A stretch of 5,734 nt of DNA. It comes from Gallionellaceae bacterium. GTDB lineage: Bacteria; Pseudomonadota; Gammaproteobacteria; Burkholderiales; Gallionellaceae. Positions 1-5,628 of this stretch are shown here, piece after piece. The stretch spans positions 1-5,734 of the forward strand of contig PLYB01000093.1 of the NCBI GenBank assembly GCA_003151655.1, given 5' to 3'. The translations under genes were made by a program, and so were the position numbers. Each line of letters starts with the position of its first letter. Position 1 is the stretch's first letter. The notes under the pieces are model-generated. The model searched no databases, had not been told where the DNA came from, and saw only the letters and a program-made list of their open reading frames with translations.

Positions 1-1
1 G

Positions 2-2383
2 GAAGTCAAGGCCGTTACAGACTGGTCCGTCACCGAGAAGCCAACCACCAAGGATCAGTTCGACCAAGCGCTGGCACTGCATGAGGCCAAGAAGCAAGAG
101 GCGTATTTCAGTATCGGACGCGATGGTGACTACATGGTGAACTTCCATGTCAAGGATACTCCGGAGGCGCACGCTGCCGTGCAGGCGGCGCTCAAACGCG
201 CGGGTGTAGACAAACAGATCGTGGTCAAGCCAGGCGACACGCACGTGTTCAGCATGTTCGACACGGCCAACGAGATGCTGACTGTCACCAAGCAGCTAGA
301 TACCCTGAACGCTGCAGGACATCTGGAGAAGCCATATAACGCAGGCAAGACTGTGGACAAGCTGCGTGAACTGGACTCCTCGGCGCCGAGCTTCATTCGA
401 GGTATGCTGGCCAAGATTGACGACGATCCTAATCTGGCCGGGGCTGATCCCGAAATGGTGGCGCAACGTGATGCCCAGAAAGAACTCCTGCGCCGGATGT
501 ATATCAACATGCTACCCGAATCCAGCGTGTCCAAGTTCTACGCGCGTCGTTCCGGGACTCCTGGGTACTCATCGGACATGGCACGCAGCTTCGTCAAGCG
601 CGCGGCAGCAGGGGCTTATTTCGTTTCCAACCACGCAACCCGTGCGGAGCAGACTATCGCCATGGCCCGCATTCGGGAAGCAGTCAGGGACTTCGGGGAT
701 TCTGGATCTGAGTTTTTCAACTTGGACAAGCAGCAAAAAGCTGTTGCAGTGCTGAACGAACTCAACCAGCGCACCGCAAACAACCTGAACCCGATAAATA
801 CCCCAACACAGGATGTGTTAGGTGCGATCGGCCACACATTCTACCTGTCAGCCAGCCCGTCATTCATCATTCAGAACTTGGCACAACCGTATCAGATCAC
901 ACTCCCATATCTCGGGGGTCGGCATGGGTTCGTAGCTTCAGGTACGGCGCTGGCCGCTGCTGCCAAGGATGTAGTGCCTATGCTCAAGGACGCGATCCAG
1001 CAGGGGTACAAGGATGGCAAGTGGACCGGTGTTCTGGACGCCGCTATTCTGGTAGACCGCGCCAAGATCCCTGACGCGGACAAGCGCGCACTTAAGGCTC
1101 TGATCGCATCCGGTCGCGCCGATTGGACGCAAGGGGGAGAACTCAGCCATATTCAGGAAGGGCAGAACCCGCGCCTGCAGAACGCTGTGCGCTCGGCCAA
1201 CCTTGCGTCTTATTATGGCGAGTCCTTGAACCGCATGCAGACCGCGCTGGCCACGTTCCGGCTGGAGATGAAAAAGAACGGCAACAACGAGGCCGCAGCC
1301 CACGAGCGCATGATCTCCGCAGTGGATGATACCCAAATCAACTACGCTTCAGAGAACCGGGCGCGAGCGATCGGCAAACATGGGATATTTGGTTCGGTGA
1401 CGCCGCTGCTGTTCGCGTTCCAGCAGTTCAATCTCGGTGTGATGCAGACCCTGAGTAAACTGGTTATGCAGGCGCACGGTGCCGAGAAGGGATCTCCAGA
1501 GCGTGCAGAGGCGGTCAAGTCTCTTGCCGGGATGCTGGCGACGACGGGCGTGATGGCAGGCACCATGGGGCTGCCGCTGGTCGGAGCGATTACCGGTGCG
1601 TACAACGCGCTGGCCGGGGATGAAAACCATCCGCCTGATGCGGCCACGGATTACCAGAACTTCTTATCCGACATTGTTGGCCCTGATGGCGCGCGGGTCA
1701 TTGCGCATGGGGCGATTAACTACGTTACCGGTGTGGATGCAGCTTCCAGACTTGGCCAGGAGAACCTGATGCCATTCACCCAGCTGTTCTCTCGGTTCGC
1801 TGATAGCCGGATGCAGCTTAAAGATCGTCTGGACTCCGGTGCGCTAGAGTTCATGGGTCCGATGATCGGAATGCCTGTGAACGTGGCCAAGGGTTTCGGC
1901 GAGATGGCGGACGGTGACCTGATGAAAGGTGCGATCCAGATGGCCCCCTCAGCGATCAAGGGTGGGTTGAAAGCATCCGATCTGGCGGAAAAGGGGTTCA
2001 CCGACTCGCACGGCAATAAGTGGGGGGATGCAACTTCGTGGGACGTGGCTGTGCAGGCGATGAATTTCACACCTGAGACCAAAGCTACTCGCAACGAAGC
2101 CCAGCAAGGCGTGAGTGCAATAACTGGCGCACTGCACAACCGCGTATCCGAGCTGGAGAACAATTTCATCAAGGCTTACGAGGCCAAGGACGCTGAAGGC
2201 CGAGCACAGGCGCTGGACGATATCCGAGAGTTCCGGATGGCCCATCCAGACCAGCAGATAAACATCGGCGCTGCGCTGCGCAAGAGGGCAAAAGATCAGG
2301 CCGTCGAGAAGATGACCGGCGGGGTATCTGGACGAATCAAACAGACACCGTTCATCAAAGAACAAACTCGCTATACACAATAG
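2..2383 (+). CDS. C-terminal part of a large phage polyvalent / internal virion protein (5' partial)
   Basis: The frame is open from the left edge to TAG at 2381-2383, giving 793 visible residues, so the true start lies outside. The ATG at 134 sits inside the segment GRDGDY-MVNFHV and is very probably internal. What is seen: a mostly alpha-helical, charged protein; a moderately hydrophobic stretch with the motif SPSFIIQNLAQPYQITLP near 850-905; a glycine/alanine-rich hydrophobic segment (1520-1618) that could contact membrane; and a C-terminal helical region with IREFRMAHPDQQINI (about 2221-2265). This late-position pattern resembles the C-termini of the giant 'large polyvalent' (PLxRG-type) proteins of podovirus-like phages, several of which are thought to be virion-borne and ejected with the DNA. 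The family call rests on pattern memory. No enzyme domain is visible here; any such domain would be upstream. DNA is GC-rich (36 of 60 bases G or C at 1261-1320). Confidence 0.72.
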   Translation, partial: EVKAVTDWSVTEKPTTKDQFDQALALHEAKKQEAYFSIGRDGDYMVNFHVKDTPEAHAAVQAALKRAGVDKQIVVKPGDTHVFSMFDTANEMLTVTKQLDTLNAAGHLEKPYNAGKTVDKLRELDSSAPSFIRGMLAKIDDDPNLAGADPEMVAQRDAQKELLRRMYINMLPESSVSKFYARRSGTPGYSSDMARSFVKRAAAGAYFVSNHATRAEQTIAMARIREAVRDFGDSGSEFFNLDKQQKAVAVLNELNQRTANNLNPINTPTQDVLGAIGHTFYLSASPSFIIQNLAQPYQITLPYLGGRHGFVASGTALAAAAKDVVPMLKDAIQQGYKDGKWTGVLDAAILVDRAKIPDADKRALKALIASGRADWTQGGELSHIQEGQNPRLQNAVRSANLASYYGESLNRMQTALATFRLEMKKNGNNEAAAHERMISAVDDTQINYASENRARAIGKHGIFGSVTPLLFAFQQFNLGVMQTLSKLVMQAHGAEKGSPERAEAVKSLAGMLATTGVMAGTMGLPLVGAITGAYNALAGDENHPPDAATDYQNFLSDIVGPDGARVIAHGAINYVTGVDAASRLGQENLMPFTQLFSRFADSRMQLKDRLDSGALEFMGPMIGMPVNVAKGFGEMADGDLMKGAIQMAPSAIKGGLKASDLAEKGFTDSHGNKWGDATSWDVAVQAMNFTPETKATRNEAQQGVSAITGALHNRVSELENNFIKAYEAKDAEGRAQALDDIREFRMAHPDQQINIGAALRKRAKDQAVEKMTGGVSGRIKQTPFIKEQTRYTQ

Positions 2384-2426
2384 GGTAAAATAGTATATAA
2401 ACGCGGAAAATCAAGGGACGTAACCC

Positions 2427-3191
2427 ATGGCCAACACACAGGATTTTGTCATCACCCAAGGCAAGACGTTCAGCCAAGTGCTGCGTTGGGAAGCCCCGCC
2501 GATTCTCTACAAGCCGATCACGTTGATTTCCAAGGTCGCGCCGGTGTTAATTAATGCTGCGAGCCACGGTATCCCAAGCGGGTGGCGTGTTGCTGTTGTG
2601 TCCGTGCTGGGCATGACCGAAATCAATGCGAAGAACACCCCGCCGCGTAACACCGACTACCACCAAGCAACTGTGGTAGACCCAAACACGATTGCGCTGA
2701 ACGATGTCAATGCCTCCGGGTACACAGCGTATTCCTCCGGTGGATACCTGCAACTCAACACTCCAGTCGACCTGACCGGGTTCATCGCGCGCATGACGAT
2801 CAAAGACCGCATCGCCGCTCCCAGCCTACTCACTTGCACCACTGGCGGAACGACGGGATTGACCCTGCCCACCGCTGCTGGCTCAGACGGAACGGCTGTA
2901 TGGAGTGCTGCACCGGCTGGATCTTCCCGGTCGATCACATGGACACCGAGCACCGTGGTTACTGTCGGGCAGGTTATTGACACACATGAACTGCTGCGCT
3001 TGGACACGACCACCGCGCGCATCGCCATCGACACGGTGAACTATACCATCACGCTCACCATAGACGCAGCAACGACGGCAGCGATCAGCTGGACAACCGG
3101 CGTGTACGATCTGGAGATGGTGAGTGCTACCAACGTCGTGACCGGGCTGTTGAGCGGGAACATTTCAATTTCACAAGAAGTAACTACATAA
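2427..3191 (+). CDS. Phage virion structural protein with inserted FCCH-like and DGT..W modules
   Basis: 254 aa, starting at ATG 2427 with AAGGGA (2413-2418) 8 bases upstream, and 43 bases after the preceding stop. The ends match a common phage particle-protein scaffold as I recall it: an N-terminal QGKTFSQVLRWE (residues 11-22), the strand VDLTGFIARMTIKD (114-127), and a C-terminal GVYDLEM (225-231) leading to a terminal EVT. Two modules appear inserted in it. Residues 31-109 contain NAASHGIPSGWRV, GMTEIN and SGGYL, which fit the small beta domain annotated in phages as an E1-FCCH-like domain. Residues 134-185 carry GGTTG, DGTAVW and WTPST, like a small beta module frequent in tail and baseplate proteins. 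There is no signal peptide or membrane helix. The likely role is a tail, baseplate or head-decoration component in the virion; which of these cannot be told. The next gene starts 11 bases downstream, so the two are probably co-transcribed. Confidence 0.75.
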   Translation: MANTQDFVITQGKTFSQVLRWEAPPILYKPITLISKVAPVLINAASHGIPSGWRVAVVSVLGMTEINAKNTPPRNTDYHQATVVDPNTIALNDVNASGYTAYSSGGYLQLNTPVDLTGFIARMTIKDRIAAPSLLTCTTGGTTGLTLPTAAGSDGTAVWSAAPAGSSRSITWTPSTVVTVGQVIDTHELLRLDTTTARIAIDTVNYTITLTIDAATTAAISWTTGVYDLEMVSATNVVTGLLSGNISISQEVTT

Positions 3192-3195
3192 GGAG
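3190..3195 (+). promoter_or_regulatory. Ribosome binding site overlapping the upstream stop
   Basis: AAGGAG lies 6 bases before ATG 3202 and shares its first two bases with the TAA stop of the preceding gene. It is the strongest Shine-Dalgarno match on the plus strand of the window and supports high expression of the small repeat protein. Confidence 0.8.
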
Positions 3196-3201
3196 AGAAT
3201 C

Positions 3202-3447
3202 ATGGCTGATCAGATCATTACCTCCGACGGTGTACAGGTCGCGGTCGTTAAGAACGCGGATCAATCCATCTCCGCGATAAAGACTGATATACAGGTCGTA
3301 GCTGTAGCAGCGGAAAAAGCCGTTGCAGTTTCCACGGTAGACCGGCAAGTTGCCGCAGTCCAGCTGGATAGTTCCGTTGTAGTGAAGCAGCAAGATGTGA
3401 CTGTGGTGGCATCCGGGCAGCAAGGCTTTTATTACGCTAACTACTAA
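3202..3447 (+). CDS. Small valine-rich repeat protein, putative virion component
   Basis: 81 aa with a near-ideal AAGGAG ribosome binding site. I do not recognise a named family. After an 11-residue lead-in from D9, the protein reads as six 9-residue units starting at D20, D29, E38, D47, D56 and D65. In every unit the first residue is acidic and the fourth is I or V, and positions 5-6 are small or beta-branched (S, A or V). Such alternation predicts short beta-strands, possibly a beta-solenoid or a stacked trimeric fibre. The tail is aromatic (GFYYANY). There is no signal peptide or membrane segment and no cysteine. Position directly after a virion protein, with strong translation signals, suggests a structural protein made in many copies (inference). 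It is the last gene of the GC-rich block. Confidence 0.7.
   Translation: MADQIITSDGVQVAVVKNADQSISAIKTDIQVVAVAAEKAVAVSTVDRQVAAVQLDSSVVVKQQDVTVVASGQQGFYYANY
3259..3420 (+). repeat. Six tandem 27-bp coding units (9-residue protein repeat)
   Basis: The units are 3259-3285, 3286-3312, 3313-3339, 3340-3366, 3367-3393 and 3394-3420. The shared protein pattern is acidic-x-x-[IV]-[SAV]-[AV]-x-x-x. The DNA of the units is diverged, so this is an old or selected protein-level repeat and not a recent tandem duplication. Confidence 0.65.
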
Positions 3448-3477
3448 CGCAACAATTGTAATTAACGGGCAAATCTA

Positions 3478-3570
3478 ATGCAAACACTTTGGAAACTATC
3501 ACAAGCCTCTGCCACGCATTCGACAACTTGGACTCAGGTACAGGCGATATTGCCTGTTGCGCCATGGTAA
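3478..3570 (+). CDS. 30-aa small ORF coupled to the next membrane protein
   Basis: ATG 3478 opens 30 codons ending TAA at 3568-3570. The peptide starts MQTLWKLSQASATHST and ends ILPVAPW; it is rich in Trp (3), Thr and Ala, and has no evident transmembrane segment. The upstream sequence has only a weak purine match (ACGGGC), so its start is not strongly supported. Two points favour it. It fills the space after the repeat gene, and its stop overlaps the ATG at 3564 (ATGGTAA), which otherwise has no Shine-Dalgarno sequence and would gain a way to be translated by coupling. I know no function for it. It could be a tiny virion protein or merely a coupling leader. Confidence 0.45.
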   Translation: MQTLWKLSQASATHSTTWTQVQAILPVAPW

Positions 3571-3902
3571 TCAATTTTACTATTCAATACTGGCAACTAG
3601 CCCTAGCGTTCCCTTTCCTATTTTTCTTCGGCTACGTATTTTATGCTGGTTGCCTCAATGCTTGGAAGCCTTCTTTATCTCTGTGGATAAAGATTCCGCT
3701 TGGCATCGCAATATTGATATTCGGTGCGGGTGATGTGGCGTGGCGTTACTCTGGCGGGATGATCTTGATGCTAGACATTTCACACGGTTGGACGTTTAGC
3801 CAAACTCTGTGTTATTACTATCACCAAACAGGTTATAGAAAAGTCATAGCCAACTTCTTTGCGTGGCTTTTGAATCCGTTTAATGAGGGGCATATCTCCT
3901 AA
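3564..3902 (+). CDS. Two-helix phage membrane protein near the lysis genes
   Basis: 112 aa from ATG 3564. A TTG at 3489 would add 25 residues, but that extension overlaps the 30-codon ORF in another frame, is cysteine-rich and unlike the rest, and TTG there has no good ribosome site, so I prefer 3564. Two hydrophobic helices are seen: residues about 10-31 (Phe-rich, with FPFLFFFGYVFYAG) and about 40-56 (LWIKIPLGIAILIFGAG), followed by D57 and a soluble C-terminal part that ends LNPFNEGHIS. As I recall, a D-V pair after the second helix and an L-[ND]-PF-x(2,3)-GH ending recur in a hypothetical membrane-protein family found next to lysis genes of proteobacterial phages. Function is unknown; a holin or antiholin role is possible by topology and position. 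Sited in the inner membrane. Confidence 0.65.
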   Translation: MVINFTIQYWQLALAFPFLFFFGYVFYAGCLNAWKPSLSLWIKIPLGIAILIFGAGDVAWRYSGGMILMLDISHGWTFSQTLCYYYHQTGYRKVIANFFAWLLNPFNEGHIS

Positions 3903-3911
3903 TGAGATACT

Positions 3912-3917
3912 TATAAT
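3912..3917 (+). promoter_or_regulatory. Possible -10 element (TATAAT), weak promoter candidate
   Basis: A perfect TATAAT hexamer lies in the AT-rich 52-base gap (3903-3954), 37 bases before ATG 3955. At 16-18 base spacing there is no -35-like TTGACA and no extended -10 TGn. In AT-rich DNA the hexamer may be chance. Confidence 0.2.
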
Positions 3918-3954
3918 ATTCAACCATTTCAAAAACTACCCTGAGAAAAACAAA

Positions 3955-4230
3955 ATGAGCGAAACATCAATAGTAGAAATAGCGTTAGCCGTCCTTGCGG
4001 GCCTAGTTGGGACAATATGGGCGATGCTTGTCGGTCAGATTAAAGACCTATACCATAAGCATGAAACTGATGAAAAAGAACTTATTAAACTACAGCTACA
4101 GATTGCAGATGGTTATCACAAAAAACCTGAAATTAAAGAGATGTTCGATGGGTTTAAAAAATACCTTGATGAAAAATTTGGCGATTTAAAAGCGTCGATA
4201 AATGAAGTGAATAGTCGAAGGGAGCATTAA
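3955..4230 (+). CDS. Single-helix membrane protein with charged helical tail, candidate holin or lysis accessory
   Basis: 91 aa from ATG 3955. An upstream in-frame ATG at 3883 would overlap the previous gene by 20 bases and add 24 residues with no better ribosome site; the shorter form begins a typical MSETSIVEIAL amphipathic/hydrophobic N-terminus. Residues about 6-26 form one transmembrane helix (IALAVLAGLVGTIWAMLVG). The remainder is charged and helical with Lys/Glu-rich heptad-like stretches and an FDGFKKYLDEKF segment, ending RREH, so a cytoplasmic or peripheral coiled-coil tail is likely. The stop overlaps the endolysin start (TAATG at 4228-4232), which implies coupled translation. Gene order and topology make it a plausible holin or holin partner, but I see no diagnostic family motif. 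This gene is notably AT-rich (19 of 60 bases G or C at 4081-4140). Confidence 0.65.
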   Translation: MSETSIVEIALAVLAGLVGTIWAMLVGQIKDLYHKHETDEKELIKLQLQIADGYHKKPEIKEMFDGFKKYLDEKFGDLKASINEVNSRREH

Positions 4231-4676
4231 TGGACGTTAGCCCAAACTGTATCAGCCTGATTAAACAATTCGAAGGCTTTAGAAGCAAGCCATATCTTTG
4301 TCCTGCTGGTATCCCGACGATTGGGTATGGTTCGACACACTACCCGAACGGCACAGCCGTAACGTTAGGCGATGGCGAGATAGACGAGGCAACTGCTACG
4401 GCTTACATATTGGCTACCCTTTCGCTGGACTACGTTCCTGCGGTCAATGCAATGGTTCAAGTGGATTTAAACCAGAATCAATTTGATGCGCTGGTAGACT
4501 TTGCTTACAACGCCGGCACACAGAATCTCCGCTCTTCAACTTTGGTGCGACTGGTTAACGCAGAAGCATTCGAAGCCGCTGCGGGGCAATTCGGATTATG
4601 GGTACATGCCGCTGGAGTAGTTTTGCAAGGTCTAGTTAATCGACGCGAGGCAGAGCGTATTCTGTTTACATCATGA
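4230..4676 (+). CDS. Phage endolysin, GH24 (T4-type) lysozyme
   Basis: 148 aa, the usual length for this family. It hydrolyses the beta-1,4 bond between N-acetylmuramic acid and N-acetylglucosamine in peptidoglycan. The GH24 catalytic triad is visible: Glu15 in KQFEGF, Cys24 at the place of T4 Asp20, and Thr30 in GIPTIGYG, with the spacing E-x8-C-x5-T that matches E11/D20/T26 of T4 lysozyme. Other family marks are NQFDALVDFAYNAG (about residues 82-95) and the C-terminal GLVNRREAER. No signal peptide, SAR helix or binding domain is present, so it should build up in the cytoplasm and need a holin to reach the wall. The ribosome site AGGGAG (4219-4224) is 5 bases before ATG 4230. The start overlaps the previous stop and the end overlaps the next start. 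Confidence 0.95.
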   Translation: MDVSPNCISLIKQFEGFRSKPYLCPAGIPTIGYGSTHYPNGTAVTLGDGEIDEATATAYILATLSLDYVPAVNAMVQVDLNQNQFDALVDFAYNAGTQNLRSSTLVRLVNAEAFEAAAGQFGLWVHAAGVVLQGLVNRREAERILFTS

Positions 4677-4765
4677 GCTGGGGCGATACAGTCTTACTAA
4701 TCATCCTCGCCATTGCAGTAACGGCGCTAATTCACGAGTGTATTTTAAAGTGGATGGATAAATGA
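4673..4765 (+). CDS. 30-aa single-transmembrane peptide in the lysis cassette
   Basis: ATG 4673 overlaps the endolysin stop as ATGA, and the TGA at 4763-4765 overlaps the ATG of the next gene, again as ATGA. The peptide begins MSWGDT, continues with a hydrophobic core TVLLIILAIAVTALI (residues 6-20) and ends with HECILKWMDK, so it looks like a membrane peptide with a polar, net basic tail. No good Shine-Dalgarno sequence is close (GAGG at 4647-4650 is too far), so its translation would depend on ribosomes ending the endolysin. A gapless fit between two genes with ATGA at both ends is strong evidence that it is real. It could be a mini-holin, an antiholin-like regulator or another small lysis peptide; no family is recognised. 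Confidence 0.7.
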   Translation: MSWGDTVLLIILAIAVTALIHECILKWMDK

Positions 4766-4956
4766 AATTCCTACAAGACCTTTTTACAGAGCGCGACGGT
4801 GTAAGTTTTTGCATCGGTAGGGTATTGGGGGGCGCGTCAATAATCGAGATGATGGTTAAATTCGCCGACATTAATCACGTTGACTACCAATCTTTCGCTA
4901 TCGGTGTGGCGGCCTTAATTGGTGCGCTGGCAGCAAAGAACTACTCGGAGAAATAA
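4762..4956 (+). CDS. Small holin-like phage membrane protein
   Basis: 64 aa from ATG 4762, overlapping the previous stop by 4 bases; GGATGG (4752-4757) may serve as a ribosome site. The N-terminus MKFLQDLFTERDGVSFCIGR is polar. It is followed by a moderately hydrophobic stretch (residues 20-35) and a clear small-residue helix FAIGVAALIGALAA (45-58) ending in KNYSEK. A short protein with one or two weak helices, Ala/Gly-rich and with a charged end, fits small holins or pinholins and sits directly after the endolysin unit. I cannot name the family, and an antiholin role is equally possible. One base separates its stop from the next gene's ATG. Confidence 0.7.
   Translation: MKFLQDLFTERDGVSFCIGRVLGGASIIEMMVKFADINHVDYQSFAIGVAALIGALAAKNYSEK
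4947..4950 (+). promoter_or_regulatory. Ribosome binding site that fixes the start at 4958
   Basis: GGAG lies 7 bases before ATG 4958, inside the last codons of the previous gene. A TTG at 4919 in the same frame has no such site and would overlap the neighbour by 38 bases, so 4958 is chosen. Confidence 0.7.
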
Positions 4957-4957
4957 T

Positions 4958-5482
4958 ATGTCAGCAAGAACGATAATTGAAATCCTCGCAGGCGTATTCC
5001 TTTCCATCCTGCTTTGGAATTCCACACGAGATCATCCTGCACCTGTCGGTCAGTACGTTGCCCCACAGAAAGCTCCAGAATTAAAGATCATCCCGACAGA
5101 ACAACTAACCTGCAAGCCTATTACTGTCTATGTCCCAATTGCCAAAACGGAAGTTGATTTGCCTGCGGAAGTCGCACAAGACACGAACAAGTTTGTACTT
5201 GATGCGAACACTATTAAATCAGATCGCCACCCGCAAGAATTGGTTACAGTTTACGATGACAAAAGCGGGAAGGTTACATCTCTTATTCGTGAAAAAGACT
5301 ACCCTTGGTTGCAAGCCCTGCAAACGGGATATATCGGCGTTGGTTATGACTTCAACCACTCTGAGTACACAGCCTTCGTCCATGAGGATTTAATCGCCGT
5401 TAAAGCCCTTAGATTCGGTGTAGATGCGAGTGCGTCAAGGAGTGCGGTTAGTTATGGGGTCAGTACGTCTTGGGGTTGGTAA
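4958..5482 (+). CDS. Inner-membrane-anchored periplasmic phage protein, spanin-like by position
   Basis: 174 aa from ATG 4958. Residues about 5-20 form an N-terminal signal-anchor helix (IIEILAGVFLSILLW), followed by a Pro-rich linker (25-46). A periplasmic domain includes the single Cys52 in LTCKPITVYVP and a KTEVDLP segment; the C-terminal 52 residues (123-174) read as short beta hairpins (TGYIGVGYDF, VKALRFGVDAS, VSYGVSTSWGW) ending in tryptophan. I recall hypothetical proteins of proteobacterial phages with the same plan: LxCKPVxVYxP, a conserved KAL segment and an aromatic end. As last gene of the cassette it occupies the place of Rz-type spanins, but it lacks the long coiled coil of an i-spanin. 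I saw no lipobox at its N-terminus and no nested Rz1-like lipoprotein frame. A role in bridging or disturbing the outer membrane is inference only. Confidence 0.7.
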   Translation: MSARTIIEILAGVFLSILLWNSTRDHPAPVGQYVAPQKAPELKIIPTEQLTCKPITVYVPIAKTEVDLPAEVAQDTNKFVLDANTIKSDRHPQELVTVYDDKSGKVTSLIREKDYPWLQALQTGYIGVGYDFNHSEYTAFVHEDLIAVKALRFGVDASASRSAVSYGVSTSWGW

Positions 5483-5584
5483 TAAAATTCTCCATGATGT
5501 AATTTGGAATTGCCCACTCATTTTGTCACCTCTTTGATTCGGCAGTGATGTGGTAATCGTGGTCGCCCGATCCCGGTCAATCAT
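5435..5584 (-). CDS. Possible minus-strand small ORF (49 aa, or 28 aa from an internal start)
   Basis: On the minus strand an ATG at 5584-5582 opens 49 codons to TGA at 5437-5435. It overlaps the stop of the minus-strand ORF before it by ATGA. An in-frame ATG at 5521 has a much better signal: AGAGGT (5533-5528) 6 bases upstream, giving 28 aa beginning MSGQFQITSW. The 3' end overlaps the last 48 bases of the plus-strand periplasmic protein in a tail-to-tail arrangement. The product is not recognised and its late part is Pro/Arg/Thr-rich low-complexity, so the reading may be partly spurious. Confidence 0.3.
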   Translation of the reverse strand: MIDRDRATTITTSLPNQRGDKMSGQFQITSWRILLPTPRRTDPITNRTP

Positions 5585-5590
5585 CGGGTG
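5564..5590. other. Imperfect inverted repeat (hairpin), no T-tract
   Basis: CGCCCGAT (5564-5571) can pair with ATCGGGTG (5583-5590): 8 pairs including one G-T, with an 11-base loop. Neither strand has a run of T after the stem, so it is not a normal intrinsic terminator, though it lies where convergent transcripts would meet. Confidence 0.35.
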
Positions 5591-5628
5591 GCGAGTTCGG
5601 ATCGAGTTGCGTCTATGTCTTGTGTCAT
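5581..5628 (-). CDS. Possible 15-aa minus-strand micro-ORF
   Basis: ATG at 5628-5626 on the minus strand is preceded at 7 bases by GAGAGGT (5642-5636), an excellent Shine-Dalgarno sequence, and overlaps the stop of the ORF before it as ATGA. It encodes MTQDIDATRSELATR and stops at 5583-5581. So short a peptide could be a leader, a coupling ORF or the remnant of a broken gene. No function is known. Confidence 0.3.
   Translation of the reverse strand: MTQDIDATRSELATR

Noticed and set aside
134..136. ATG 134 as the start of the first large gene
   Set aside because: The same frame is open to the left edge with protein-like sequence directly before it, and there is no ribosome site near 120-128.
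1949..2380. Minus-strand open frames opposite the large first gene
   Set aside because: They are long only because the plus strand is GC-rich coding DNA. They have Cys/Ser/Arg-heavy shadow composition, with no ribosome site or family motif that I could see.
2384..2426. AT-rich TAGTATATAA-type sequence as a late promoter
   Set aside because: No convincing -35 partner or repeated phage promoter consensus can be seen in this window.
3452..3459. ACAATTGT palindrome before the 30-codon ORF
   Set aside because: Eight bases, AT-rich and single copy; too short to support an operator call.
3489..3563. TTG 3489 extension of the two-helix membrane protein
   Set aside because: Rare start codon, no Shine-Dalgarno sequence, Cys-rich unlikely N-terminus, and overlap with a better small ORF in another frame.
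3883..3954. ATG 3883 as start of the single-helix protein
   Set aside because: It overlaps the preceding gene and adds 24 residues that do not look like part of the protein; ATG 3955 begins directly before the membrane helix. The ribosome site is weak for both, so some doubt remains.
5130..5393. Out-of-frame 87-codon ORF inside the last plus-strand gene as an embedded Rz1-like lipoprotein
   Set aside because: It has no N-terminal signal or lipobox; the only LGC is far inside the sequence, and the composition (Lys/Thr/Leu-rich) looks like a frame shadow.
5564..5590. Hairpin as a rho-independent terminator
   Set aside because: No run of T follows the stem on either strand.
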